From the NCBI GenBank assembly GCA_031771865.1, contig JASISA010000009.1:248001-312000 (forward strand): a DNA stretch of 64,000 nt, in the 5' to 3' direction. The stretch is from Nothophaeocryptopus gaeumannii (lineage: Eukaryota; Ascomycota; Dothideomycetes; Mycosphaerellales; Mycosphaerellaceae). A model generated the notes under the pieces. That model was not told the origin of the DNA, made no database searches, and worked only from the letters and a program-made list of their open reading frames with translations. Shown here piece after piece: positions 21,318-32,631 of this stretch. The first letter of the stretch is position 1. Each line of letters begins with the position of its first letter. The translations under genes and the position numbers were made by a program.

Positions 21318-22979
21318 AGGACAATAATGAGCTGATGAAGGGGTCCTGCCGAGACGAGAGCCTGAGAGGCAAAGCTCGGAAGGAGGGATTTTATAGCTCT
21401 CAGCCACATAGTGATGAAACTTTGTTTCAGGGAGCGTTTTGCATGCTGCTCAAGCTGGCGCCCTGGCCTAGATGCTGACTGGGTGCTGTTAATTAGAGCT
21501 GCTTTAGACTTTCAGAGAACCATTCAGTTCGTATAGCGGATGTCTGCGGATTGGGATGTCCTTTCTCTTCGAAATGGAGGGTTTCGCAGCCAAGACAGAC
21601 TTCGACGAGGCTCCACCGTTGTGTAGGCAAAAGACGCTGTGTTATAGCAGCTAAAGTCAGTAGCCCCAAGCACTTGTAGCAATGTAGTAGATCAAAGAAT
21701 CCAGGCCAGGTCTTTTCTGAAAACAATAAATTGTCGTGGAAGATCGTGAGGCCGTAGTAATCTCGAAGAACTAGGCTAGCACTTCATAATGATTAATGAC
21801 TGCTTTGTTAGGCTATATAAGTATTGGGAATAGTAATATTGAATAGTAAATAGTAATAATACTGTAATTACTATTACTTTCGCGAGCTCTACTATTAATT
21901 TCTAGGTCGACACTAATAACCATATTGATAGTAATTAGTAACTATTAATATCAGTGTAGATATTCCTCGAAAGTGCCCAATACTGGGCTATGCAGAGTGG
22001 TAATCTCCCGCATTGCGACAATCTATCACAAGAGGCTTGTCTCCTAGTAGGCATCTCAAACCTGTTCGAGACAGATGAAGAGTGGAGTAGGAAGGACAAA
22101 GAGCCGAAAAGCAGCCAAGCATCGACAGTCTAGCGAACTGTGTGACAAGTAGTTTAGACGGGCATGCTCGACGTAATAAAGTAGTTGGCGACAGAGGCAC
22201 AGCCTATGAAAAAAGACGGCTGGATAGTTCGGGCTCGGCGGCTGGGCAGGCTGCATGATTCCTTGCTCGTCTGTCGGTAATTCGAGAGGTGAGTGGTGGA
22301 GGCGAGCGCCGAATAGACGCTTGGGCGGAGATGGGAGGAACGATGGCATTGGAGCTTCCTGCGGAGCAAACTCGCTGATGTATCAGCAAGCCACGGGAGA
22401 CAAGCTCCGCGGGCGGGTCTGAAAGATGTGCCTGAATCTGCAGAGGGAATCGCTAGAGAATGAGAACCATGTATTGTTTGGTCGTGCAGTGCGGAAATAA
22501 TTGGGGGAGCCAGGGCTTAGTGTATCAAAAGTGAATGGGTGCAGAAGAGGTGCATCGGGAGAAGACTCGAGTTGGAGGTCGTTCGCCGGCCGGTGTTTTC
22601 GCTGTGGGAGGGGAGGTTGCGAAAAGTGGTGAGAGCGAGCAGTTTTGGCAAGCGCTGAATTTGGCACGGCAGGTGCGGATCTGGGCCTGTGCTGCTTGGG
22701 CGAGCCTCCAGTCAAAGACCAGACAATCTGACGGCTATCTCAATCCTCCCTACACACACCCAACACCACTCTCACCGCACCGCAGACTCCGCTTGGCCAC
22801 TTCGCTCGCTTCATCCTATTCCATATTCAGGCCCGGGGCAACGCACAGCGCGCGCAGAGGACGAAGAGACACCGCCGGACGACTGTTTTGTTGTGCGTGA
22901 GCGAGGAGGAGGCTGTGTACGGCCGCTGGGCCGGCATCATCATCCTCAGGACACAACACACCTCTTTACCACGACGGTC
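21318..22979. other. Intergenic, 1.66 kb, with an AT-rich islet
   Basis: No gene supported. Includes the AT-rich islet listed separately, and the upstream region and probable 5' leader of the gene at 22980. The frame of that gene is open back to about 22689, but the extra sequence looks non-conserved. Confidence 0.45.
21780..21960. repeat. AT-rich, TpA-rich islet
   Basis: About 180 bp dominated by TAGTAAT/ATTACTA-type words, in sharp contrast to the roughly 50 percent GC flanks. It includes short palindromic runs around AGTAATTACTATTACT. The composition resembles the end product of repeat-induced point mutation on an old repeat, but no terminal repeat or coding relic is left to name a family. 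Confidence 0.5.
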
Positions 22980-25427
22980 ATGGAGCGACGATCACTGCTG
23001 GACGGCGACGCGACGCCTACCCACGAGCGCGCGAACGTATTCGGTGACGAGCACGAGGTGGACGATGATTCCGAGTTCGATGGCGTAGCCGACGGCTTCA
23101 GGCCAAACGTCGACAGAGAAGAAGGGGTCTCCCACCCGCGCCAAGACCACGTTGACGGCCATCCCATTCGCACAATATCTGCACACTACGCGACGAGTCC
23201 CATATCGCCCGTAATGTCGCAAGGGCCGTCGCGCAATTCTACCCGGAAATCAAGGACGTATCCGAACCCTTTCGCCAGCCCGGAAGACGATGAACAGACG
23301 TCACCGTCCGCGGAACGGCATCGCAGTCTGGAGTTTGAAAGCGACGATGTAGTACGGAGATCTGTGTCATCGGCCTCCTCATCGCAATTTGCGCCCACAC
23401 ATAGCCCTCGGTTTGGCGCAGGACCGAGCCATCCGTACAGCATATACCCGCAAGGAACAATGGCCCGGACGCCGAGTGTCGCGACACAGTCCACAGTACG
23501 AGCGCCGACTGCACGACAATCATACTCGCAAAATCAACCCCAACATCCATACGCAATGTATCCGCAAGGAGTAGGAGACGAAATGGATGATGAGAATGAG
23601 GATGATCCAATGCACATAGCACCGAACCCTGTTCCCGTGGGATTTCCCGGCCTTGGAGGGAACTACACAAGACGCTTGGGACCGGATGGGGAAGACCAAG
23701 ATATCATTGGCGAGGATGGGCATACTGAGCAATTACCGCCGTACAGTCGATATCCGGAAGAAGGGCCAGAGAAACTGCCATTGCTGGTGCCAACCGCACC
23801 GACCGCCCTTCACAGTCGAGCGCCGGTGGCCGGAACCGATCCTACGATGGAGCTGATGCATAGCACGCTGCAGCCGTCATCGACGCCATTGCTTCAGTCT
23901 ATGACAGACGAGTCGGAGTTACAGAGGCGGAGTTCAAGGATGTCAGGAGTCCGGCTAGTGAACTCCAAAACTGATACCGACAACACGAGCATTCGCGCTG
24001 CGAAGAAGGCTTGGGGAGATAAGACTTGGAAGGAGAAGAGGAAAACGCGATTCTGTGGCATACCCTTCTGGTGGATATTGCTTGCCGTCTGCGTTGTGAG
24101 CTTCATCGCTGCCGTCTTGGGTGGTGTCATTGGTGGGTTCGTTGCTGGCGGTAAGCACGCCAAGAACCAGTAAGTATTCCGCCGCCCTCTTCACTGCTGG
24201 ACCATACTGACATTATCCAGAAACCCTACTGTTACCGTTGTCACGTCGCTGTACGATGCTAGCCTCATCGCGTCACCGACGTCAGGCGCTCCACCCACAG
24301 GAACATATGCACTTTCGCTCGGGGCTCCCCAGGAGACTCAATGTGATTGTTTACCAACTCCAAGCCAACGCGTTGCTTGGGATTGCAATCTCTCACCTAA
24401 CTCAGAGCTTGGCATCTCTGTCACTCCGGCCCAAAATGGGCAGGGTAGCGGCGCCAACATCTTCTACGCATCATACGATGACTCGATTGCTTACGGCGCT
24501 CAGCTGAGCAATATGAACACGACGTTCGCGCAGTTCCTGACCGTGCAAGATAACGACGATCCTGCGAACGGCCCAGCCTTCTACTTCCAACAGTTCTACG
24601 ACAAGCTCGTCATTGTCCCAGAGGTCGCCATCACCCAGGACAACAACAACAAGAAGCGAGGCTACTACGACCCTTCCGGCTTCCGCGTTCCACAAGCGTG
24701 GTCTCATCGTAGGCAGGTGGCCATGCCGGGAGAGAAACCCTGGTTCTGCGTGTGGAACGGCACTTTCCTCGAAGGCTTCATTTACGTGACCGAATCGATT
24801 ACGACCTCGACTAGCACTAGTAGTGCTCAGAATACATCGGCACCCTCGACATCATCTATCTCAACTGGCTCACTGGCGACAGTGAGCGCTACGCCTACAG
24901 GATCTCCGACCTCATCTGGCCCTGGAGCTTGGAAGACATGGGGACCGAGCGGCGGACCAAGCGACCTCATTACTAAGACGATCACGGCGGGGCCTTCCAC
25001 AGCCACGTTTGTAGGCCCTGCATCCGATTTCGATGGCTGGACAAACTCTGTCTATGCGGAGCAAGCACGTCCAAAGGGGTACGGGTCACCCGTAGGTGAC
25101 GATGATCATCAGAAGATCAAGAGACAGATCGCATCCAGCGATTACTGGAGCACGCTCCAAGTTTTCCCTTACCTGGTCAAGCTGGAGGAACGACGACTGC
25201 CTAACAATCAGATTTCGCCGTACTGCCAGCAATACCAAGTCCTCGACAATGGCCATGCCAATTTCATCACCGACAACAACGGGCAGCCTATTATTGTCGA
25301 GCTCACTGAAGAGGACCCGAGCTTCGCGGCGTACGAAAGCGCCGGCGTAGCGAGTACATCAAGAAAGAAGCGGACCGTCGCCGGCGGGTGTCACTGCCAA
25401 TGGATGAGCGGTGAAGTGCAATCATGA
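22980..25427 (+). CDS. Single-pass membrane protein with conserved fungal ectodomain (DUF7820-like)
   Basis: Exons 22980-24169 and 24221-25427 (798 aa), with an intron GTAAGT...ATCCAG of 51 nt, phase-exact. The first 365 residues are disordered and Pro/Ser/Gln-rich, with several Tyr-Pro-rich short motifs (HPYSIYPQG, HPYAMYPQG). A single membrane helix at about 372-394 (WWILLAVCVVSFIAAVLGG) is followed by an ectodomain that starts with Thr/Val-rich sequence and carries CDCLPTPSQRVAWDC. It then has a Ser/Thr-rich stretch (about 600-650) and a C-terminal CHCQW. The layout matches fungal plasma-membrane proteins of the DUF7820 type as I remember them. The role is unknown; a wall sensor is conceivable. 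Confidence 0.75.
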
Positions 25428-26283
25428 CACCTCGCCTAATGCATGTGTCCAGCTTCTTTCCGTGCGACTACCTTGACGACATTTTCCTAGAGTGTTTTAC
25501 TGTGCGCATAACGGCCGAGCAGCACAGGCCGGCGAAAACCACCAGAGTGTTCTCATCACGGGAAAGGAAGACCACTGGTGTCGGAGTTTTTGAATCATTG
25601 TTGAAAGCAAACGCAGAGTGCGAAGCGAACTACTTACTGTTATCTGGGAACTACGGCATGGGAAATCAGCGATGGAGCTTTGGAAGTTTTGTGTTGTTAA
25701 CAGCGGTATTGTTTAGCCCTTTCCTCACGTTTTGATGGACGAAAAGTGGCGTGCGAAATCATTTTGGCTGGCGCCCCATTTTACTGTGTGGCTCGCGATG
25801 GGCGCATCATGGCACGTACTACTACTTGCATGTAGCGAGTGATTGATGATAATCTATTCTTGAAGTCATTCAGGTTGTCTCTTGTCTCTTCGTTTCCGTT
25901 TTCAATGGTGTCAGTTAGAGTTTATCATGTGACGCATACCCACTCGCGACTTCACGAAATAGGAATTTGGACTTCACTCGTGCTTTCCACCTTCACTTGC
26001 AACTTCTATAATCTTGCAGGCTGCTGCCCGGCGCTTCTTTCCCTCTCGACTCGACTGTGCTTGCTCTTCCTTCCATCAACACGATGAGCGACTTCCGGTG
26101 AAAAAAAAGTTCTCCTGCCTCTTCGACGATTGCACTTGACATATCCAACTCCCATCTTGACGACTCGAACAACCTACTGGTCTGAAAATCAGCCTCCTCT
26201 CACTTTCTCGCCGTCCTCCCGGCCTACTTCTCGCACAACACCACCCACCCCACCACACTTCGTCCGCTCAACCCACCGTGAAA
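25428..26283. other. Intergenic, TAD2 upstream region
   Basis: No gene supported in 856 bp. The last 150 bp are strongly pyrimidine-rich, as in a fungal 5' leader. Confidence 0.4.
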
Positions 26284-27215
26284 ATGGTCTTCGGCCCCAT
26301 TCCCAACCGCTCCTACCACGAAGGATGGATGCGCAAAGCCATCGAGATGGCCGAGTTCGCTCTGGCTTCCGATGAGACGCCTGTGGGATGTGTGTTTGTG
26401 CACAAGGAGAAGATTATTGGGAGGGGGATTAATGGGACGAATGCTAGTTTGAATGTGAGTTAATCTTCTACCCAGCACCCACCGGCACTGCAGAGGTCGT
26501 TTCGCCATGGAGGGGCGGACTTACACTCGCTCGAGAGACCTCGATAGGCTTGGTATGTGTTGCTAACAACTCCGTCCAGGGAACCCGCCACGCGGAATTC
26601 GTCGCCCTCGCCGAGATCATGTCCCGCCATCCACAATCCATCCTCCAGGAGACCGACCTCTACGTCACCGTCGAGCCATGCATCATGTGCGCTTCCGCTT
26701 TACGACAGTACGGTATCCGCGCCGTCTACTTCGGCTGTCTGAACGACCGCTTCGGAGGCTGTGGAGGCGTGATGAGTATCCACTCCGATCCGGGTGTCGA
26801 TAGTACGTTCCCGTGTTATGGAGGTTTGTTTCGCGAGGAGGCGATTATGCTGCTCAGGAGGTTCTATGTGCAGGAGAATGAGAAGGGTATGCTCCTAATC
26901 ACCCAACCCTACCTTCGAGTGTGTGGTCGTTGACTGACACTTTCCACAGCACCCGACCCAAAACCCAAGAAGAACCGCGAACTCAAAACCGAGATCTTAC
27001 CCGTCACTGTCACTCCCACGACTGCAGCTCCTACCAATCAGGCTGCTGCAAAGGCAAAGCTGGCTCAGAAGGTGGCTTTGCCTTTGAGGCCGGTCCCGAC
27101 CCCCGTCATGGGCGCTCAAATTGCAAACTCTCATACTGCGCCTGTCAATGCTACACCGTTGGTCACGCCGAGTACTCAGAAGGCAGATCCGATCAAGGCT
27201 AGTCAGGCGGGTTAG
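26284..27215 (+). CDS. TAD2: tRNA-specific adenosine deaminase catalytic subunit
   Basis: Exons 26284-26454, 26580-26886 and 26950-27215 (247 aa); phases exact. Deaminates adenosine 34 to inosine in tRNA anticodons together with Tad3. The zinc site is present: His and catalytic Glu in GTRHAEFVAL near residues 60-65, and PCIMC near 90. An IEMAEFALASDETPVGCVFV start block is typical of the family. The last exon adds about 85 Lys/Pro/Thr-rich residues that are not needed for the deaminase fold and may help RNA binding. Confidence 0.93.
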
Positions 27216-28098
27216 TAGGGTGTCTGATGGAGGGGAGAATTGGATTGAAGGGTTTTAGAACGAAAAGCACTCACATCGATGCTGATATTGGACTTCAGCC
27301 TATCGGAGCATGATTTCAAGCCGAGAGCAGATCATAGCAGCCGCAAGATGGCACCAGACAGAGCGAGCATTGTGCAGGCGGAACATACTACCAGCCAGCA
27401 TGCCGTCAGCCTATGGCCATACGACTAGCAAGCGCACATATCATGAGAAAATTAACAAAAACTCAAGTCAGCAGCGACAGAGCGACAAGGTCAGCATCGC
27501 AGCCACAAGCTGGAAAATCAGTGATGCGCAAATAGCGATAAGTCGAGCAAGAATAATAAGAAGACGTAGTGAATTTTGAACTTTGCGTTTGATGATAAAT
27601 CAGGGTATCCGCTATGCTCCCAAGATGTTTTGATCGAACGATTCATTTCCCTCGAAGGTCTCATAAGTCCCATTTTCTTTCCCCCCCTCCAGCACCGTTC
27701 ATGCCGCAACGATCGATCGGATCTCAAGCCCGGTTCACTTTTGGGTATCCTGCCCAAGCGAGGCGTGTGCGAGTCGACTGCTCGGCAGCTTGCATGATAG
27801 GTCAGCAGGTTTTTTCGCAGCCATCGGCGAACAATGTCACGAGCAGATGGCGTGCGTCTTGAACTCGGTCGTTCGCCATCGCTTTTGTTCCCAGAGCGGG
27901 AGGCCTTCTGCGGCTTCCAAATGACAGGCAGATTCCTGGTCGTCGCGGGGGGTTCTCATGACAACCACCTTCTTCTCCCAGAGCTTCGGCCGCGAAGGGA
28001 AATGCTGAGTGGAAGAATGACTCTTTTTGATCGTTCATCTGGCGGATCATGTCTGTCGTCGTTGCTTGCAGCGACACTTTCAGACAATCCCTTCCTCA
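27216..28098. other. Intergenic between convergent TAD2 and YAK1
   Basis: 883 bp of 3' flanks. Several open frames of 70-90 codons overlap on both strands with no coding signature. Nothing else seen. Confidence 0.4.
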
Positions 28099-31068
28099 TC
28101 ACACGTTACCTCCCGGCCACTGACTTCCACCGTTCCACCCTTCCTCCAACGTCCGATCTTCAAGCATCCTCACAAAATTCCTATCTTGACCCTGGCCCGA
28201 CCTACCCTGTCCGCCAGCTCGACTTGTCCTCCTTCGGCCAATGCTTACATCACTAGAAGCCTGACCTTCAGGCGGAGGTGGATAGTAAGCCGGCGACGGT
28301 TGGAGTCGGATCGGCGCGTTAGGATCCAAATGGCTCACGACTCTTTGCAGGGCAGGCGGAATGCCATTTCCATCCATCGTCGAGGCCCTTTGCCGACCAG
28401 CTCGTGTCGTAGCTTGGGCGTACAAATTCGGTTGCTGCTGAGTCCCATACGGATGCATACTCGCCGCGGGAGGAGGTTGCTGAATCATGGATACTTGCTG
28501 TCCATACGCCGCTGGGGCAGGCGGGTTTGCAGGGTACGGGGGAGGTGCGCCTTGGTGGCTGGGACTGTACATGTTTTGATACATCGCAGCCTGCTGCTGT
28601 TGAGCGACGCTCGGACTTTGTGGGTATCCAGGACTCATTCCGTGCTGCATGGCGTTCGCATACGCGACATTGGCGGCTTGTTGCACTTGTGCGGCCTGCG
28701 CTTGCTGTGCTCGTTGCCTCGAAACTGCTTCCGCTTGTTGCTGTTGCTGTACGCCGGGAGCGGGTGATCGAGAGGTATTCTTGAGGTTCATCTGAGGTTG
28801 GAAGGGACCTGTGAACTTCTGTTGGGTGATGAAAGGGTGCGTTCGCGCTTGTTGCGGTGTCCATCTCTCGAGCGGGTTAATGTTCAACAGACCGTGAACG
28901 AAGTCGATGAAGGCCTCTCGGTTCGCCATTTCTGAGGGAGGTCAGTAAATGGGCTCTGTTTCCATCATTTGAGACTTACCTCTCTCCATCTCATTCTGCT
29001 TCATTCCCTTCCGCGGCATCGGATAAGCCCGAATGATATCCGGTAACCTCGTCTGCTGAAAGTACTTCTTGCTCGGCTGTTCCTTCGTTCCGTGCTCTCT
29101 CGAGTATTGTTCCATGGACTTGAGCCTATATGTCCTTCGCCCAAACTCGTCGTGCACCTTCTCAAAGAACTCACCAGACTGCTTTCCCATCTCCAACATC
29201 CAGTTTGGCGGTAGCCCCAACATCTCCGTTATCCGTGACACCTGATTGTATTCGGAAGATCCAGGAAACAAGGGCAAGCCTAAGAAAAGCTCAACAACGA
29301 TGCAGCCAAGTGACCACATATCGATCGCCGCGGAATATGGAAGTCCAAGCAAAACCTCGGGTGATCGGTAGAACCGGGACTGGATATAAGTATAAACTGT
29401 TTGCCGTTCGTCACACGCCGAGCCAAAATCGATAATCTTGATGATCGGGCTCTCGAGGCTGCGAATCGTCAGCTGCCGCATTATCCGTTTCATGGGAAGT
29501 ACTCACTTCTTCAGCAATATGTTCTCTGGCTTCAAATCGCAATGGATCAGCTTCGCCTTGCTGAGCAAACATAGCCCATTCAGCAACTGCTGCGCAAAAA
29601 CGCGCACCAGCGTCGTGCTCAACCCGCGAAATTGGTTCTGCTTGATCAATTCGTAAAGATTGACCGACAGCAGCTCAAACACCAGACACAAATGTTGTCT
29701 GTGAATGAACGTATCCTTCAATCGCAGGATGTGATGGTCGTCGTTCTTGTCCATTCTCCCATTCAACAGATCCAACACCGAAACCTCCATCATGCTCTGA
29801 TTGAAGTATGCAGTCTTGTTCTTCACCACCTTCACGGCCACGACCTCCTGCGTCTTCAAATTCTGACATTTCACGACTTGACCAAATGTACCTTGTCCAA
29901 GTACGTCCAGGATCAAATATCTGTTCTTGTGATTCGTCTCTTCCGAACCGAGAATGTCATTCACATAAAGGATGTAATCGCTGTCCTCGTTGTCGTATCC
30001 ATCGTTCTTCACACCCTTGCTCGGCTTGGTCAGCACTCTTCGTGGATTTCGTGAGGATTCGTATTGGAAGGCCGGATTGCATATTCGGTATGTCGCGGGC
30101 AGGTGGGTGGTGAGAGCCTGCAGTGGGCTGATGAAACCTCCCTCGGGATTAGCTCTCCGAAAGGGCGGCTGTGCGTTCACCCTCGCATTAATGTCATTCA
30201 CACTATACACTCTTTGGAATTGCGGTACTGCATCCGGCTGCCCTGCAGAAGGGGGCGGCTTCTTCTCTGGCTCCGGTGCTTCATGTCCAAAAACGGCATT
30301 TAGCTGCTGTGTCGCGGATTGCGGGTAGTACGAATTCGGAGACATGGCAGACTGTAACGGAGGGAGCTGACTAGTATGCGCTCGCGAGGACCCAGGCGGA
30401 GAAACGTAGTATCTGCCTTGCTGTGTAGGCGAAGCGTACTGGCTTTGCCTGTTCGGAGATTGCCTGGCTGATTGCGGTGTATACGAAGCGTACTGACTCG
30501 CACTGAGCTGTTGCTGCGGCTGCGGGGGGCTGGCGAATGTGGTCGGTGAGGTGTTCATGGGTGAGTAGCGCGCAGTGCGACTGCCGGTATCATGCTGCGC
30601 GTGTGTGGGGAGGTATTGCGAAGACGGCCTGCTGGGATTGGCCGGGCGAGAGTACTTCTGCTTGTTGAACGGATCCTGATCCATGTCCACGTCCATCTCG
30701 CTGCCATTGTAGTTCATGTTGGCGGTGCTGCGTGTGCGGGCTGTGTTGGATGTGGTGGGGTCGGCGGGAGTCGAGATGCTCATAGACGCCGCGCGCGAGG
30801 CGATGGACGGCGAGTCGTTGTAAGGCTCGTATCTCTGAGCGGTCGCCGATGGCGTTGTGGGCTGGAATTGGGAACGTTGCTGCTGCAGCGGTGATTGCTG
30901 CGCGTGAAGGTGGGAGGAATTCGGCGGTTGGGCTACATGTACTTGGTCGTTGTCATATCCGATATGTTGTTGGTGCAGCTGCTGGGCGGGCGTGGTGCTG
31001 CTGGAGGAATCGGAGTACAGCGGTAGCGAGCTGTTGCTGAGGTCGCCGGCCGTCTGCGCGGATTCCAT
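28099..31068 (-). CDS. YAK1: DYRK-family protein kinase Yak1
   Basis: Exons 31068-29507, 29458-28980 and 28931-28099 (957 aa). Introns are GTGAGT...CGCAG (48 nt) and GTAAGT...CTCAG (48 nt). Residues 1-330 are Gln/Ser/Pro-rich and disordered. The kinase domain covers about 385-690: AVKVVKNK with the ATP-binding Lys, IHCDLKPENI catalytic loop with the DYRK-type HCD, DFGSAC, and the autophosphorylated YTYIQSRFYRSPEV activation loop. The C terminus is again Gln/Ala-rich (QQQQQAEA) and ends in a basic tail. Yak1 links glucose and PKA/TOR signals to growth arrest and stress responses, moving between cytosol and nucleus; this is family knowledge. Confidence 0.94.
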
Positions 31069-32631
31069 CGGAGGGCGCAGTGACGGTGACGGCGGATGGT
31101 AAGGTCAAAGGTGACCCAAGAGGGCGGATACCGCTGGCGTCGTTGTTCGCGGCAGAAGGCAGGTCCAGGTCGCAGTCAATGAAGCGATGGGCGCTTGCTC
31201 TCCAGTCCCTAGTGTACCACCAAAGCACCACCACGATACACGGCTTCTGAGCAACCGCTTGCACGGCCAACTGCTGCTGCGGCTGCTCGGCGAGGGGGCG
31301 GAGCGGAGAGCTTGCTGCCCGTCGCGCAGTCTCGTCGTCGTCGTCGTACACTGTTCGGCGCGGCGGGGCGGTGTCGGTGCAATCGGGCGTAGTACTGATA
31401 TGGTCTGCCTTCGACTCTGCAATGACTGCTGCCCACTCTCTCCCACCTGGCTGGGCGCGTAACTTAGAGCTCGGGGCCGCAGGACAAAGACAAAGCCAGG
31501 ATTCTTCAACGAACAACGGAGACCTCTTCGATCGATTGAACCAACAACACTTGCGGGACGGTATAAAGGATGCTTTGCTGTCTATGGGTGTGATAAGTTG
31601 AAGCATCGCATGCAACCCACTCGCGCAGGTCCCGAGAACAAGCTCTGATGACGCTGCAAGGCTCACCGAACGCCCACTCCCACGCCCACGTCGACGACCT
31701 TCCAACACCGCCGGCGGAACAGGTAGTGGAGAAAGATTCAAGGCCAGAACACTCCAGTCTACCTACTACCGTGACGAACCGTCTACCATTCGCTTTGACA
31801 TCAACAAAGCGATGCTCCCTGTCGCTCCTTGCCATGTCTCTCACCATCCTTACTCCCGTCAGCATGCATTTCCTTTTCTTCCTCCTCCCACACTGCTTGG
31901 GCCTCAATCTTCAGATCCGCCCGCGTCCACTGATCCATTCACGTACATCCTCCCCGGACCAATAGCAAGTTTAGCCGTGCTTCCATCAACTTCAGCACAG
32001 CCAGCATATGCCCAACCCGTCGACAGGCTGCTGTTTGAAACACATCACAGCCGAGAAGATACGACAGTCAACACGACACGACACGACACGACACTAGAAA
32101 CGTGTCTGAGCAGCGACGAATGTTTCTCATGACCTCGTTTGGAAAACCAAAACGACAATGATGCTAAATATACGTCTAGTTGTGGGTATTATACGGAAAC
32201 ATCCTAGTCGGTGTCGCGTATTAAAGCCAAGCAATCGCATGGCACCATTCTGGACGTTTTCAGAATTTCAAACCCCTCCGAAAGTAGAATAGGTATCATT
32301 TGAATTGTTGCCAATTGGTATCATGCGATATTCTAATGAATACACCTCTTTCCTCCCCCCCTTTCCATACCTACAACCCATGATGTCGAAGATATGTCCA
32401 GATGCCATTAGCTCACACAGAAACTGAGCGCTCCAGATTAGAATGCAAGCAACAAATGATGCCCTACAGGCTTGGCCGTCAAAATGCGGAAAAGGTGGCC
32501 GCCTCCCACATCCCAAAAACGCCCTGGTCTATGCAAGATTTGAAAGATAACTCGCTCAAAGTGCGACGACAAAAAAAGCACAATAGCCTGCTCACCATCT
32601 CCCTTCCATTCCCCTCCCCTGCGTTCTTGCT
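31069..32631. other. Intergenic, 1.56 kb: YAK1 upstream region and DUF1765 3' flank
   Basis: No gene supported. Overlapping open frames at 30950-31910 lack conserved features; part of this may be a long YAK1 5' leader. A pentanucleotide microsatellite lies at 32071-32094. Confidence 0.4.
32071..32094. repeat. ACACG microsatellite
   Basis: Nearly five tandem copies of ACACG in the intergenic region between YAK1 and the DUF1765 gene. Confidence 0.8.

Noticed and set aside
28027..28767. 246-codon plus-strand open frame
   Set aside because: Antisense to the Gln-rich YAK1 C terminus.
30953..31741. 262-codon minus-strand open frame overlapping the YAK1 start
   Set aside because: Ser/Arg/Pro-rich without recognisable features and in another frame than YAK1; more likely leader or chance.
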